Assembly (NCBI GenBank): GCA_963729115.1
Contig: CAVSMR010000027.1
Span: 558,001 to 622,000 of the forward strand
Length of the DNA: 64,000 bases
Direction of reading: 5' to 3'
DNA from: Actinophytocola sp963729115
Lineage (GTDB): Bacteria > Actinomycetota > Actinomycetes > Mycobacteriales > Pseudonocardiaceae
The position numbers and the translations under genes were made by a program. The notes beneath the pieces are model-generated. The model was not told the DNA's origin and searched no databases. It saw only the letters and a program-made list of their open reading frames with translations. This document shows positions 36,307 to 45,003 of the stretch, piece after piece; position 1 is the stretch's first letter, and every line of letters begins with the position of its first letter.

Positions 36307-36755
36307 CAGGCGATGCTCGCGCAGACGATCGCGGCGACCGAGAGCGACGCGGCGGCGGCGACCATGGCCAGCGGACGCACCGGGCCCGGGGCACACACGA
36401 TTTCGCGCAGCCGGCCCGGCGTCAGCGCCTCGACCGCGAAGAACACCACGGTGTTGAGCGCGATGCCCAGGACGCCGAAGGCCAGCGTCCACGTCAGCGC
36501 CACGCCGAGGGAGGTCTGGCCGTTCGTCCAGATCGCGGTGAACAGCACCAGGGCATTGGAGATCAGCCAGGCGGCGGTGACCACCCCGGCGGAGTTGGAC
36601 GGCGGCGCCGTGTCCGCGTCCACCCCTCCCCGCAGTCGCTGGCCGAGCCGGCCGGGGGTGACCAGGTCCAGGACGTAGAAGGCGGCGAGCAGCAGCACTC
36701 CGGCGGTAACCGCGTAGACCACGGCGTGCAGCAGGGCGTCGAGCAGGTTGTTCAT
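36306..36755 (-). CDS. DUF350 integral membrane protein
   Basis: A 149-aa protein with four predicted membrane helices (about residues 8-30, 57-75, 85-107 and 125-145) and a DUF350-like internal repeat (LVTPGRLGQRL near residue 35 and LTPGRLREIV near 110). ATG at 36755 with GAGGAAAC 8 nt upstream. DUF350 (YjfL) genes travel with ATP-grasp YjfC in many bacteria; the pair is thought to link a small-molecule or peptide ligase to the membrane, but the function is unproven. Confidence 0.82.
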   Translation of the reverse strand: MNNLLDALLHAVVYAVTAGVLLLAAFYVLDLVTPGRLGQRLRGGVDADTAPPSNSAGVVTAAWLISNALVLFTAIWTNGQTSLGVALTWTLAFGVLGIALNTVVFFAVEALTPGRLREIVCAPGPVRPLAMVAAAASLSVAAIVCASIA

Positions 36756-36815
36756 GGAGACGTTTCCTCGCAAATGATGGGGATGCCAAGGGTGGCGACG
36801 GGAGACCTGGGTTGG

Positions 36816-37181
36816 TCAGGACGAGGTGTGGCCGCTGCTACTGCCGAAGCCGCCGTAGTCGGTGGAACCGACCGACGAGCCGCCGGATGAGGGCAGGCCG
36901 CCGCGCTGCACCGAGCCAGAGGGCTCGCTGGTGCTCCCTCCGGACACACGGCTGCCGACCGACGGGACCCGTTGCGAGCTGCCCAGGTAGTACCAGATGT
37001 AGGAACTGCCGTAGGAGCCGCCGTACGAGTCGTGGTCATCGTCGTCGCACTCGTAGTCCGAGACCCGTTCCTGGGTCTGCTCATCGACGCATACCGCGGC
37101 ATAGTCCGGCGACGACGAACAGCCAGTCAATGCCGCGGCGGCCATGGCGGTCACGCCGATAGCGACGTGCGCCGATCGCAT
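36816..37181 (-). CDS. Cys/Ser/Gly-rich lipoprotein
   Basis: A 121-aa predicted lipoprotein: signal peptide with lipobox AALTGC, then two Cys in YAAVCVDEQTQERVSDYEC, an acidic patch and a low-complexity Ser/Gly/Tyr tail. The ATG at 37181 has no good Shine-Dalgarno. An in-frame TTG at 37205 would add a basic TPRRR n-region and lies behind a strong GAGGAGA, so it may be the true start. Located between the K+ channel and DUF350 genes on the same strand; comparable small lipoproteins accompany the ATP-grasp/DUF350 pair in other genomes (family knowledge, not verified here). Confidence 0.65.
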   Translation of the reverse strand: MRSAHVAIGVTAMAAAALTGCSSSPDYAAVCVDEQTQERVSDYECDDDDHDSYGGSYGSSYIWYYLGSSQRVPSVGSRVSGGSTSEPSGSVQRGGLPSSGGSSVGSTDYGGFGSSSGHTSS

Positions 37182-37372
37182 TCGGCGGCGTGGGGTGTCA
37201 CCCAAAACGGTTATCTCTCCTCTGTTGATGGTCACGGTGCACGCTGCGCGGTCGGTCCCGGTGACTGCCCGGACCGCCGGCGTGTGTTCCGACGTATCGG
37301 ACCGGGCCTCGCGTTCCGTCCGCATGGGAACTGCACGGTCACCGTGCGGTGGCCCCGGTCGTCATCGGGTGG

Positions 37373-38404
37373 TCAGGAACTCAGGGCGGCGGCGATCTCC
37401 TGCGAGCTGAGCCGTCGATCGCCGACGTAGTACAGCATCGCCCCCGCTGGGAGCTCGGTCTGCCAGCTCGGGTTGACCAGCAGCTGCTCGCTGACGCGCG
37501 CGGCGAGCACGGTCGCGCCGTGCCGGTCGCCGAGCCCGGTCTGGCACCGCCGCACGCTCACGGGCCCGAGCGCGGCCGGCAGCGGGGTGGAGTAGGTGTT
37601 CGCCTGGCCGCCGTTGGACATCAGCTCGGCGTAGACCTCAGCGATGCCGGGCGAGACCAGCTCCTCGGTGATCATGCGCCGCGCATGCCACTGGACGAAC
37701 CGGATCTTCTTGTCCACGTAGCGCAGCAGCGAAGCTCGGTCCAGCTCGCGCAGCGCGACCACGAGGTGGGCCTGCGGGTTGACGTGAGCGGTGGCGATCG
37801 CGAGCGCGAGCGCCTCGTTGTCGTCGCGGGCGTCCACGAGCACCGTGCGCGCGCGGTGCACCCCGGCGCGGCGCAGGGTGTCCTCCGCGGTCAGGTCGCC
37901 GCGTACGAAGTGGATGTCCTGCTCGGGCATGGGATGGCTCTGCTGTTCGTCCCACGCGCACAGCACCAGCTTGGTCAGCCCGTCGGCGACCACCTCGGCG
38001 ACGATGCGTTCGGTACGGCTCGGGGTGTAGCCGAGCAGGACCACATGGTCGGACTCCTCGACCGTGACGGACCCTCGCATGCGTTGTCCCTTCGCTCTCT
38101 CCATGGCGGTGGCCAACCGGGTGAACACCGTGGTGAGGGCAGTGATCCCGCCCACGATGACGTAGCCGCCCACCACGTGGCCCAGCGGTGTGACCGGACT
38201 GAGATCGCCGTACCCGACGGTCGCGGCGGTGACCACGAAGTACCACCAGTAGTTGACCGGCAGGACGAGCTCGCTACCGGCCGGCTCGGCGAGGACCATC
38301 AGCGGCCAGCTCGTCAGGAAGACCATCAGGATGAGCGCGGTCGGCACCGCCCAGCTGTGCGTGGTCAGCACACGGGCGAACACTCGCTTGACGAAGAACG
38401 GCAC
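37373..38404 (-). CDS. Two-TM potassium channel with TrkA/RCK-like domains
   Basis: A 343-aa channel. Two membrane helices (about residues 20-40 and 78-98) flank a pore with the K+ selectivity filter TVGYGD near residue 64-69. The cytoplasmic part has a TrkA-N/RCK-like Rossmann fold (HVVLLGYTPSRTERIV; the usual GXGXXG is altered) and a second C-terminal segment. GTG start at 38404 with GGGAGC upstream. First gene of the minus-strand set with the lipoprotein, DUF350 and ATP-grasp genes. Likely a ligand- or stress-gated K+ channel. Confidence 0.85.
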   Translation of the reverse strand: MPFFVKRVFARVLTTHSWAVPTALILMVFLTSWPLMVLAEPAGSELVLPVNYWWYFVVTAATVGYGDLSPVTPLGHVVGGYVIVGGITALTTVFTRLATAMERAKGQRMRGSVTVEESDHVVLLGYTPSRTERIVAEVVADGLTKLVLCAWDEQQSHPMPEQDIHFVRGDLTAEDTLRRAGVHRARTVLVDARDDNEALALAIATAHVNPQAHLVVALRELDRASLLRYVDKKIRFVQWHARRMITEELVSPGIAEVYAELMSNGGQANTYSTPLPAALGPVSVRRCQTGLGDRHGATVLAARVSEQLLVNPSWQTELPAGAMLYYVGDRRLSSQEIAAALSS

Positions 38405-39349
38405 GACGCTCCCAGTACGCGGTCAGAGTGCGAGCACCCTAGCCAACCCACCGCGCCGCCTGGGACGGGTTCACGCGGCGGCGACGTGCCGCGTGCTCAA
38501 GATCACTCGTCGGACCTATGCCGTCCTTCGAAGTCTTGATCAGCCACTTTGGCGAACTGGTGCTCGTCTGGTCGTCTCGTTGATCAAATAGACGAGCGCT
38601 CGGGGACGATCATCCGCGGATGGTGTCTCGATGCCGCCTGCCGCCGGGCCGCTTCTCGCGCAGCTCCGCCATGGCGCCACAGCCAGCCACCCCACGGCAC
38701 ATCCCGGCCCGAATCGCAAACCTCAACGACGTCGACGCCCCGACGGCGTCTGATCCACCGGATGATCTATCGCCTGCTCCGCAGCCGATAGATGGACACT
38801 CGAACCCGACTGACTCATTGCACCGGGCAGACAGCGTCCAAGTTGTAGATCAATTTTGTCCGGCCATCCCTAGTGCAATGCGGCCGCCTACGGCGACGCC
38901 CTGGCCCGGCAGACACTGACGACGGCGGTGAGTTATCTCAGCGGCCAAGCTCGCACGCTATTCGCCTATCATGTCCTCAAGCTTGCCTTCTTGACGTGAC
39001 ACGTTCGCGCTGTGGATCGGATTCTGATCGTCATGGGCGCCGGGGCTACGAGGACGACCAGCTCGTTAAGGAACACTACCTGGCGGAGATCCCTCGACAT
39101 CGCCAGTTCTTGTTGGCCGGTTGGCGTACGCGTTCGTTGTTCTGGAACGTTCATATGGACATCTCGTGCGCGTTCCGGTGGATGGCCCGTGGAAATATCG
39201 AACCAACAAGGACGGCCCGGTCGTGATTTTTCGCTCAGAAGCGATTTAGTAACGGCTGGGACCCCGGGGTAACGTCTCGCGATGATGGCACGACGAAGCT
39301 TGCGTTACGGCTTTCCAAGGCCCGAATACTGGGGTGAGGTGACTCGACG
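38405..39349. other. Gene-poor 945-bp stretch
   Basis: I see no intact gene. Base composition is less GC-rich than the flanks, and open frames here lack codon bias. One frame ending in a TAG at about 39250 (LAYAFVVLERSYGHLV, then VPVDGPWKYRTNKDG) reads like the C-terminus of a real protein, with an upstream stop, so it may be a gene remnant. An 8-bp inverted repeat (38562-38569 and 38590-38597) is present. The end must hold the promoter of the PfkB-like gene. Confidence 0.4.
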
Positions 39350-40603
39350 GTGAGCGCATTCTTCGCGGGTGTCACGTCGGCGGAATGGCTGAAGGAGGTT
39401 GGACTCAAGGTTCTTGCACTGGTGATCGCTGCGTTGACTTACCGGGTCCTCCGCAAACCGATCTTGACCTTCGGCCGGTGGCTGGTGAAACTCGCGCCAG
39501 ACGCGTTGGAGGCGGCAGTCGGCCGACGAGTCGACCAGGCGTACCCGAGTTGGCGGCTGAAGGCGGGTATAACCCGCGGCAGAACGACACTGGAATGGCG
39601 GATCCAAAAGGCGCGGGAATCCTGGCGGCGAGGGTTCTTCATCCTAGGCGGCGTCTACCTCGACATCATGGTCCAGAATGTCAAAGTCAAGAAGCTGGAG
39701 AACCAGGAACACAGCGACCTCGACCGTGTGCGTTGCTACACCGGCGGTTCTGCCTGCCACGTCGGGCATTACCTCTATGAGAATTTCCGCAAGAAGAGCT
39801 TCCTCTTCTCTCGGCTGGGCAGGTGGGGTGTGCTGAGCGGCGAGCTGCGGCGTCTTCTGCGGCGCGAGCCGTGGATGAAGGGGTATCGACGTGGTTTCGA
39901 AGATGACAAGCACGACCAGTCCGGGGTGTCCGTGCACGTCGTGCAGGACGACGGAAGTTACCGGACCACGTTTACACACAGGGGCGCGCTTGACGGCCTG
40001 CACTGGGACCCTGTGCTGCGCAAGCTGATCCGTAAGACGGGTCGCGGCGGCGTGCTCCACATCTCCGGCTACTTCCGGACCGGCCTCCACCAGGAACTCT
40101 GCCGATCACTGGCACGGCTCTCACCGAATCTCGTTGTCTGCCTCGACCACGGCCGGTTCGTTCCCGAAGACCACGTCAACCAAGCTAGGACGCTGATCAC
40201 CGCATTCCAGCGAGGCCTGATCGACGTGTACGTAAGCACGTTCCCCGAGCTGCGACAACTGATGGCGATCGCAGGCGTGACCCCGCCCGCGGCTCAGTCC
40301 ATGACGGACACGCTCCACCTGTTCGCAGGAAGCGGAAAGTTGCCGCGCATCACGATCGTTCGCGGTGACGTGTCCGCTGAGGATGCGGCCGCGCACATCA
40401 TTCTCGACGGTCGGCTCCAAGCCCCGGTCACCGTCCGGCCGGGCATGCCGAGGAACCAGGACCAGCCCGGCAAGAACAACGCGTTCAACGCCGCGCTGGC
40501 CTATCACCTGAGTAATGGCCCATCCTCGGAAACACTGACCGACGCGGTACGGAACTCTGTCGAACACGCGCTCGTGTCGTGGATCGACACGTCGCGGAAG
40601 TAA
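39350..40603 (+). CDS. Membrane-anchored PfkB-fold protein, catalytic Asp lost
   Basis: A 417-aa protein. Residues 15-32 are one membrane helix followed by a basic linker. From residue ~98 it follows the ribokinase/PfkB fold: GGVYLDIMV (substrate Asp), TGGSACHVGHYLY (sugar-binding GG motif) and, at the end, GKNNAFNAALAYHLS in the place of the DTXGAGD anion-hole motif. The catalytic Asp is Asn and GAG is replaced, so kinase activity is doubtful; a sugar or nucleotide sensor is more likely. GTG at 39350 with GAGGTG upstream. The next gene starts 21 nt later. Codon use is less GC3-biased than the neighbours, hinting at acquisition. Confidence 0.7.
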   Translation: MSAFFAGVTSAEWLKEVGLKVLALVIAALTYRVLRKPILTFGRWLVKLAPDALEAAVGRRVDQAYPSWRLKAGITRGRTTLEWRIQKARESWRRGFFILGGVYLDIMVQNVKVKKLENQEHSDLDRVRCYTGGSACHVGHYLYENFRKKSFLFSRLGRWGVLSGELRRLLRREPWMKGYRRGFEDDKHDQSGVSVHVVQDDGSYRTTFTHRGALDGLHWDPVLRKLIRKTGRGGVLHISGYFRTGLHQELCRSLARLSPNLVVCLDHGRFVPEDHVNQARTLITAFQRGLIDVYVSTFPELRQLMAIAGVTPPAAQSMTDTLHLFAGSGKLPRITIVRGDVSAEDAAAHIILDGRLQAPVTVRPGMPRNQDQPGKNNAFNAALAYHLSNGPSSETLTDAVRNSVEHALVSWIDTSRK

Positions 40604-40624
40604 CCAGTCCGTCAGGGAGCCACC

Positions 40625-41311
40625 ATGGTCAAGCCCGAACATTTTTTCGAGTTGAGGGACAGACTCTCCCGTGCGGTGTTCGACGGCGTCGACCATGTAT
40701 GGGAACTCCTACCGCGGTTGCCTGACCTGTTGGCGGAATGGCTAGCCGACCGCCAGATCGTCGAAGGCGACGTAATGGACGGCGCCTTGCTGGGCAACGC
40801 TCCCGTCCACATAGCACTCGGCGCTCGCGTCGAGCCCGGTGCCTACATCGCCGGACCGGCGTACATTGGCCGTGGCGCAGTCGTGCGCCATGGCGCCTAC
40901 ATCCGGACCAACTGCATCCTGCTCGACGATGCCGTGCTGGGACACGCATCCGAGATGAAGAACTCTGTCCTGCTACCGGGCGCGAAAGCTCCGCACTTCG
41001 CCTACGTCGGTGACAGCATCCTTGGCAACCGCGTCAACCTCGGAGCGGGAACGAAATTGTCCAACGCGACGATAACTGGCTCCCGCTCCGTGATCGTTAC
41101 GGTCGACGGAGTCACCTACGACACCGGGCTACGCAAACTCGGCGCAATCATCGGCGACGACGCCCAGCTCGGCTGCAATGTCGTCACCAACCCGGGAACG
41201 CTCCTTGGCCCGCGTGTGATCGCCTATGCGGGTACAAGCATCCGCGGCTATCACGCCAGCGACACTATCCTCAAACTCCGCCAACACGTGGATGCATCGG
41301 AGCGTCAATAA
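40625..41311 (+). CDS. Left-handed beta-helix acyltransferase, GlmU-C-like
   Basis: A 228-aa hexapeptide-repeat protein: GARVEPGAYIAGPAYIGRGAVVRHGAYI (in short repeats), then HASEMKNSVLLPG, APHFAYVGDSILGNRVNLGAG, where the His of APHFAYVGD aligns with the catalytic His of GlmU's acetyltransferase domain. The pyrophosphorylase domain of GlmU is absent; residues 1-45 are helical instead. Likely an acyl-CoA-dependent N- or O-acyltransferase or a sugar-nucleotide-binding scaffold. ATG with GGGAG upstream, and 21 nt behind the PfkB-like gene, so the two are probably one operon. Confidence 0.72.
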   Translation: MVKPEHFFELRDRLSRAVFDGVDHVWELLPRLPDLLAEWLADRQIVEGDVMDGALLGNAPVHIALGARVEPGAYIAGPAYIGRGAVVRHGAYIRTNCILLDDAVLGHASEMKNSVLLPGAKAPHFAYVGDSILGNRVNLGAGTKLSNATITGSRSVIVTVDGVTYDTGLRKLGAIIGDDAQLGCNVVTNPGTLLGPRVIAYAGTSIRGYHASDTILKLRQHVDASERQ

Positions 41312-41364
41312 CGAACGCGTGAGCTAGCAGCGTCAACCCCGGTGATCGTCACGCCAGATGCGGC

Positions 41365-42014
41365 GAACAAGTGCGGCGCGACGATCGGCGGGAGCTCGTC
41401 GGTTTCTTCACTCTCGGCACGGGACAGTTCTGCACGAAGCCCGGTCTCGTGCTCGTCCCGGCAGGCATGGCCTGGGACGGCGTGGTCGACGCGATGGCGG
41501 CCGCCGTGGAGGAGACAGACCCGCAGCTGCTGCTCAGCGCGGGCATCGCCGAGACATACGAACGGACCTCAGGGCGGCTGGCGGAGGCGCCGAACGTGGC
41601 GACGGTCGCCCGTGGCGACTCGGCCGAGGGACGGGATTCGCCGTCGCGCCGGTGCTGCTCACCGTGCCCGCCGCGCAAATGCCGCGCGAGGGTGACTGAG
41701 GAGAGCTTCGGCCCGGTCACCGTTGTCGTCCGCTACGACGGGGTATACGAGCTCTTCCATTCACTCAGTGAGCTGCCGCCGTCACTCACCACCGAGGCTG
41801 CGGCGCGGAGGAGGCCGCCCCGCCGCGTGTGATCTCCGAGTGTTTGCGGCCACTCGCCGGGCAGCTACGACGCCTACCCGACCGGCGTTGCCGTCTCCCG
41901 GGCACAGCACCACGGTGGGCCGTAGCCGTCGACCAACACCAAGCACACGTCCATCGACATGACGGCCTACAGCGGAATCCCGCGTCGGATCGACGGCACG
42001 CTGGTACTTTCCTA
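41365..42014 (+). pseudogene. Aldehyde dehydrogenase remnant (ketoglutarate-semialdehyde type)
   Basis: Fragments of an aldehyde dehydrogenase appear in order: ELVGFFTLGTGQFCTKPGLV (catalytic Cys region), then in another frame GFAVAPVLLTVPAAQMP, then EESFGPVTVVVRYDG in the first frame, then after a TGA (41830) YDAYPTGVAVSRAQHHGGP, a TAG, and STNTKHTSIDMTAY. These are the C-terminal blocks of alpha-ketoglutaric semialdehyde dehydrogenases. The N-terminal ~60% is missing, at least two frameshifts and two in-frame stops are present, so it is dead. Confidence 0.8.
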
Positions 42015-42120
42015 AGCGCATTCGGGCACCGGTCATCGCGATGGATGGACAGCTACCATCCTTCGATGGCGTCAGCAAAAGCGACGGCGCCTGGACGACA
42101 TGCGCCGGATGTGCCACCGG

Positions 42121-42927
42121 TCAGGACTTGCGGCCGACGCCCGCAAGCCCTTTCGAACGCTCCGGTTCGACGACGTTGTCGGATGTTTCCGGATGCCATT
42201 TCGGCGTCCACACGATGCCGGGATCCACCATCTCCACGCCGGTGAAGAATGCCGCGAGTTGCTCGGGGGTGCGGCCAATGATGGGGACGGCGTCCTTCCG
42301 GTAAAGCGTGCGGGCCTGTGCCTGCTCATCGCTGTCATCCCTCGCGATGTGGGAGAGCACGAGATAGCTCCCTGATGCCATCGCGTCGACGTAGCGGGCG
42401 ACGGCGGCATGCGGCCCCTTGTCGTCGTCGAGGAAATGCAGCACCGCGACCATCAACACGGCGATGGGCTCGTCGAAGTCCAGCAGCCGACGCGCGGCGT
42501 CCGACGAGAGCAGCGTCTCGGGCTCGAGCAGGTCGCCTCGCACGACGGCGGCGTTCTCGTTGTCGGCGAGCATCAACTCCGTGTGGGCCACCGCGACCGG
42601 CTCGATGTCGACGTAGACGACCTTGGCCGACGGCTCGACCCGGTGGACGATCTCGTGCACGTTGCCGGCGGTGGGGATGCCGGAGCCGATGTCGAGGAAC
42701 TGCCGGATCCCGTTGTCCAGGCAGTACCTCACCGCCCGGCGAAGGAACGCCCGGTTGATCCGGGTAATCGTCGCAGCGTCCGGGGCGATCTCGATCAGAC
42801 GAGTGGCGAACTCCCTGTCCTTGGCAAAATTCGCCACCCCGCCGAGAAGGTAGTCGTACACCCGAGCAGCATTGGGCCGATCCAGGTCGACGTCCTCCGG
42901 TGCCCAATTCGGTCGCTCTGTCGGCAT
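42121..42927 (-). CDS. DUF574 SAM-dependent methyltransferase
   Basis: A 268-aa DUF574-family (S-adenosyl methyltransferase) protein, abundant in actinomycetes. Motifs: RPNAARVYDYLLGG (family opener), FLDIGSGIPTAGNVHE (SAM-binding loop), VVYVDIEPVAVAH (acidic loop) and VLMVAVLHFLDDD. Target unknown. Start ATG 42927 is supported by TACGAT 6 nt upstream (leaderless); a GTG at 42951 is in frame. The IS element at 43021 lies 94 nt upstream. Confidence 0.85.
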   Translation of the reverse strand: MPTERPNWAPEDVDLDRPNAARVYDYLLGGVANFAKDREFATRLIEIAPDAATITRINRAFLRRAVRYCLDNGIRQFLDIGSGIPTAGNVHEIVHRVEPSAKVVYVDIEPVAVAHTELMLADNENAAVVRGDLLEPETLLSSDAARRLLDFDEPIAVLMVAVLHFLDDDKGPHAAVARYVDAMASGSYLVLSHIARDDSDEQAQARTLYRKDAVPIIGRTPEQLAAFFTGVEMVDPGIVWTPKWHPETSDNVVEPERSKGLAGVGRKS

Positions 42928-42933
42928 GCGGGC

Positions 42934-42939
42934 ATCGTA
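42934..42939 (-). promoter_or_regulatory. -10 box TACGAT of leaderless methyltransferase gene
   Basis: On the minus strand TACGAT ends 6 nt before the ATG at 42927 and there is no Shine-Dalgarno, consistent with leaderless transcription. Confidence 0.4.
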
Positions 42940-43020
42940 GTACCGGTCCACTCGTTCACGATCTCTCCAGTCAGAGCCGCGGGCCGCCAGCTGCTACGTT
43001 CTGTGAGTCCCGCATACTTA

Positions 43021-43040
43021 GAGCTCCTAACGCGTTGATG
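43021..43040 (+). repeat. IS left terminal inverted repeat
   Basis: Begins GAGCTCCTAACGCG and pairs with the right end at 43851-43870, with two mismatches. The transposase stop codon TAG lies inside it (43027-43029). Confidence 0.88.
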
Positions 43041-43826
43041 TCCGAAGTCGTCGCCAGCAGATGATGCTGGTGGCGAGGGTGAGGAAGCCGTGGTGGATGT
43101 CGGTGCGGCGTTCCCAGCGTTCGGCGAGGCGACGGAACTGGTGGAGCAGAGCGAGGGTCTGCTCCACGACCCAGCGCACCGGCTGGTTGTTGTCCCGGGT
43201 GCCGCGCCGGCTGATCAACGGCCGGATCCCGCGCTGTCGTAGCAGGGTTCGGTACTTGTCGTGGTCGTAGCCGCGGTCAGCCACGATGATGTCGGGCTTG
43301 TGGCGTGGGCGTCCACGCCGGCCGCGGACCGGCGGAACCGCATCCACGAGCGGGATGAGCTGGGTGACGTCGTTGCGGTTGCCGCCGGTCAGCGTCACGG
43401 CGAGCGGGATGCCGCCGCCGTCGCAGATCAGGTGGTGTTTGGAGCCGGTCTTGCCGCGGTCCACCGGGCTTGGTCCGGTGTCGGCGCCCCCCTTTTCGCG
43501 CGGACGTGGGAGGCATCCACGCACGCGCGTGACCAGTCGATCAGACTGGCCGCGTTCAGCTCGGCCAGCAGCGCCTGATGCAGGCGATCGAACACCCCGG
43601 CCTCGGTCCAATCACGCAACCGCCGCCAGCAGGTCATCCCGGACCCGAACCCGAGCTCCTGGGGCAGGTCCTCCCAGCCGATACCGGTGTAGAGCACGAA
43701 CAAGATCCCTTGCAGCACCAGCCGATCCGGCAACGGCTTCGGCCCAGTCCGGCTCGCCGGCCGGACCGGCAACAGCGGCTCGATCCGGGACCACAACTCG
43801 TCGGAGACAACCCAGGGCGCAGCCAC
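43027..43826 (-). CDS. IS5-family transposase, two frames joined by -1 frameshift
   Basis: Frame A (43428-43826) has the N-terminal part LWSRIEPLLPVRP and the first catalytic Asp (CVDASHVRAKRG). Frame B (to 43027) continues TGSKHHLICDGGGIPLAV, with the second Asp in VADRGYD and the Glu in VVEQTLALLHQFRRL, giving the DDE triad. The change of frame is -1 and falls at an A4G6 run (43487-43496), a classic slippery site. Translation of the full DDE protein thus needs programmed frameshifting. GTG start at 43826 inside the IS. Confidence 0.85.
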
Positions 43827-43850
43827 ACCAAGATCATCTCAAACCAAGAT

Positions 43851-43870
43851 CATCAATGCGTTAGGGGCTC
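43851..43870 (-). repeat. IS right terminal inverted repeat
   Basis: Reads GAGCCCCTAACGCATTGATG on the minus strand, matching the left end at 18 of 20 positions; followed by the TTA target duplicate. Confidence 0.88.
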
Positions 43871-43877
43871 TTAGTGT

Positions 43878-44901
43878 GTGCGACTGATTCGTTTGCTTGC
43901 TACCGTCTTCGCGGTTGGCGGGCTCCTGACGGGATGCGTCACCGTCGTCGATGGCTCCCCGGGTCCTGAGGGCTCGAGCGAATCGCCACGCTCGGATGGG
44001 TCCGAGGCCGGCCAGCCCATCGACCAACCGCTGCCGTTGCCGCCGACTCACGGCATTTCCGGATGCCGGTGGATGGATGATGCGCTGCCCGCGCTCGCGC
44101 CGCTGGGGCTTCGGTACGCGAACGGCACCGGGTCCGGCTGCCAGTTCGGCGGGGGAAACAGCAGCCCCCAGATCATCCAGGTTCACCTGTCCGGACCGTA
44201 CATGGAGATCAACCAGCCCACCGTCTTGCTGGAGCCGGTCGAAGTCGCCGGCATTCCTGGCCGCCGCTACGTCTTCGAGCCGGATGACGACCCGACATTC
44301 TGCTCGGTCGCCCTGGACGTCCCGCGCCTACTCCGACCTCACGGTCGACGCCTTCAACCACGAGAACTTCCCAGGCTCTGACAACCGGGCGAACTGTGAG
44401 CTGGCCGCCAAGGCAGCAGATATCCTCGCCCGCCGATACGTCCCGCTGGCCGGTGGCAAACCGTTCGCTGGAACCGCGCAACGTCCCGACGAAACGGTTC
44501 TGGCCGGCCTGAAGCCGTGCGAGTTCGTGACCAACCCGATCTACACCCCGGTCATCGAGGACAATCCACGCACCGACACCACGGACTATGGCACCTCCTG
44601 CACCTACCAGGATGATCACGGCATCCTGCGCGAGCTGATCTCGACAGGCGCCGGCGGCCTGGACGGGTTCCCGCACCAGCTGCAGGGCGGCCAGGTCACC
44701 GCCCGCACCTTCGGCGCCGACTACCCGGCCCGCCAGGAGCGCACCGACAGAGAATGCATCCTGGCAATCGAGACAGGCGACGGGCAGGTGTTCGCCGTCG
44801 ACTACACCCACCCCGAACCGACCGATCAGGCGTGCCGGATAGCGGGCGTCCAACTCGCGTCATCAATAGCCGGGCTGCTCAGTACGGAATCGGATCCGTA
44901 A
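43878..44901 (+). pseudogene. DUF3558-like lipoprotein gene, frameshifted, IS just upstream
   Basis: The first frame (GTG 43878) encodes a signal peptide with lipobox LLTGC and a Cys-containing domain up to CSVALDV at 44320. The next frame continues AYSDLTVDAFNHENFPGSDN and the DUF3558-like second domain (LKPCEFVTNPIYTPV, TSCTYQDDHG) to 44901. Dropping one C from the CCC at 44321-44323 restores one continuous ~340-aa lipoprotein, so this is either a genuine frameshift or a sequencing error. The IS ends 7 bp before the start codon and has removed the native upstream signals, so it is probably silent in any case. Confidence 0.7.
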
Positions 44902-45003
44902 AGAAGGGGCCGCGGTAGCCATGGGCAAGTGGGTTTCCCAGGCACGCGAGGTGGTGTCCGCGCACCCCTTTGCACAGAGCGGAATCTGTGCCATGAAAGG
45001 GAG

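Larger units (their letters stand above)
43021..43870 (-). mobile_element. Complete IS5-family insertion sequence, 850 bp
   Basis: The ends are inverted repeats 43021-43040 and 43851-43870 (18 of 20 positions match). Both flanks carry the direct repeat TTA (43018-43020 and 43871-43873), the TNA-type target duplication of the IS427 group of IS5. The element contains one transposase split in two frames. Intact ends and target duplication suggest a recent insertion. Confidence 0.9.

Noticed and set aside
38562..38597. 8-bp inverted repeat in the gap as an attachment site
   Set aside because: No duplicate elsewhere in the window and no integrase; evidence insufficient.
43487..43496. Treating the two transposase frames as a broken gene
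   Set aside because: A slippery A4G6 run at the junction and -1 offset are the normal arrangement for IS5-type elements with frameshift-made transposase.
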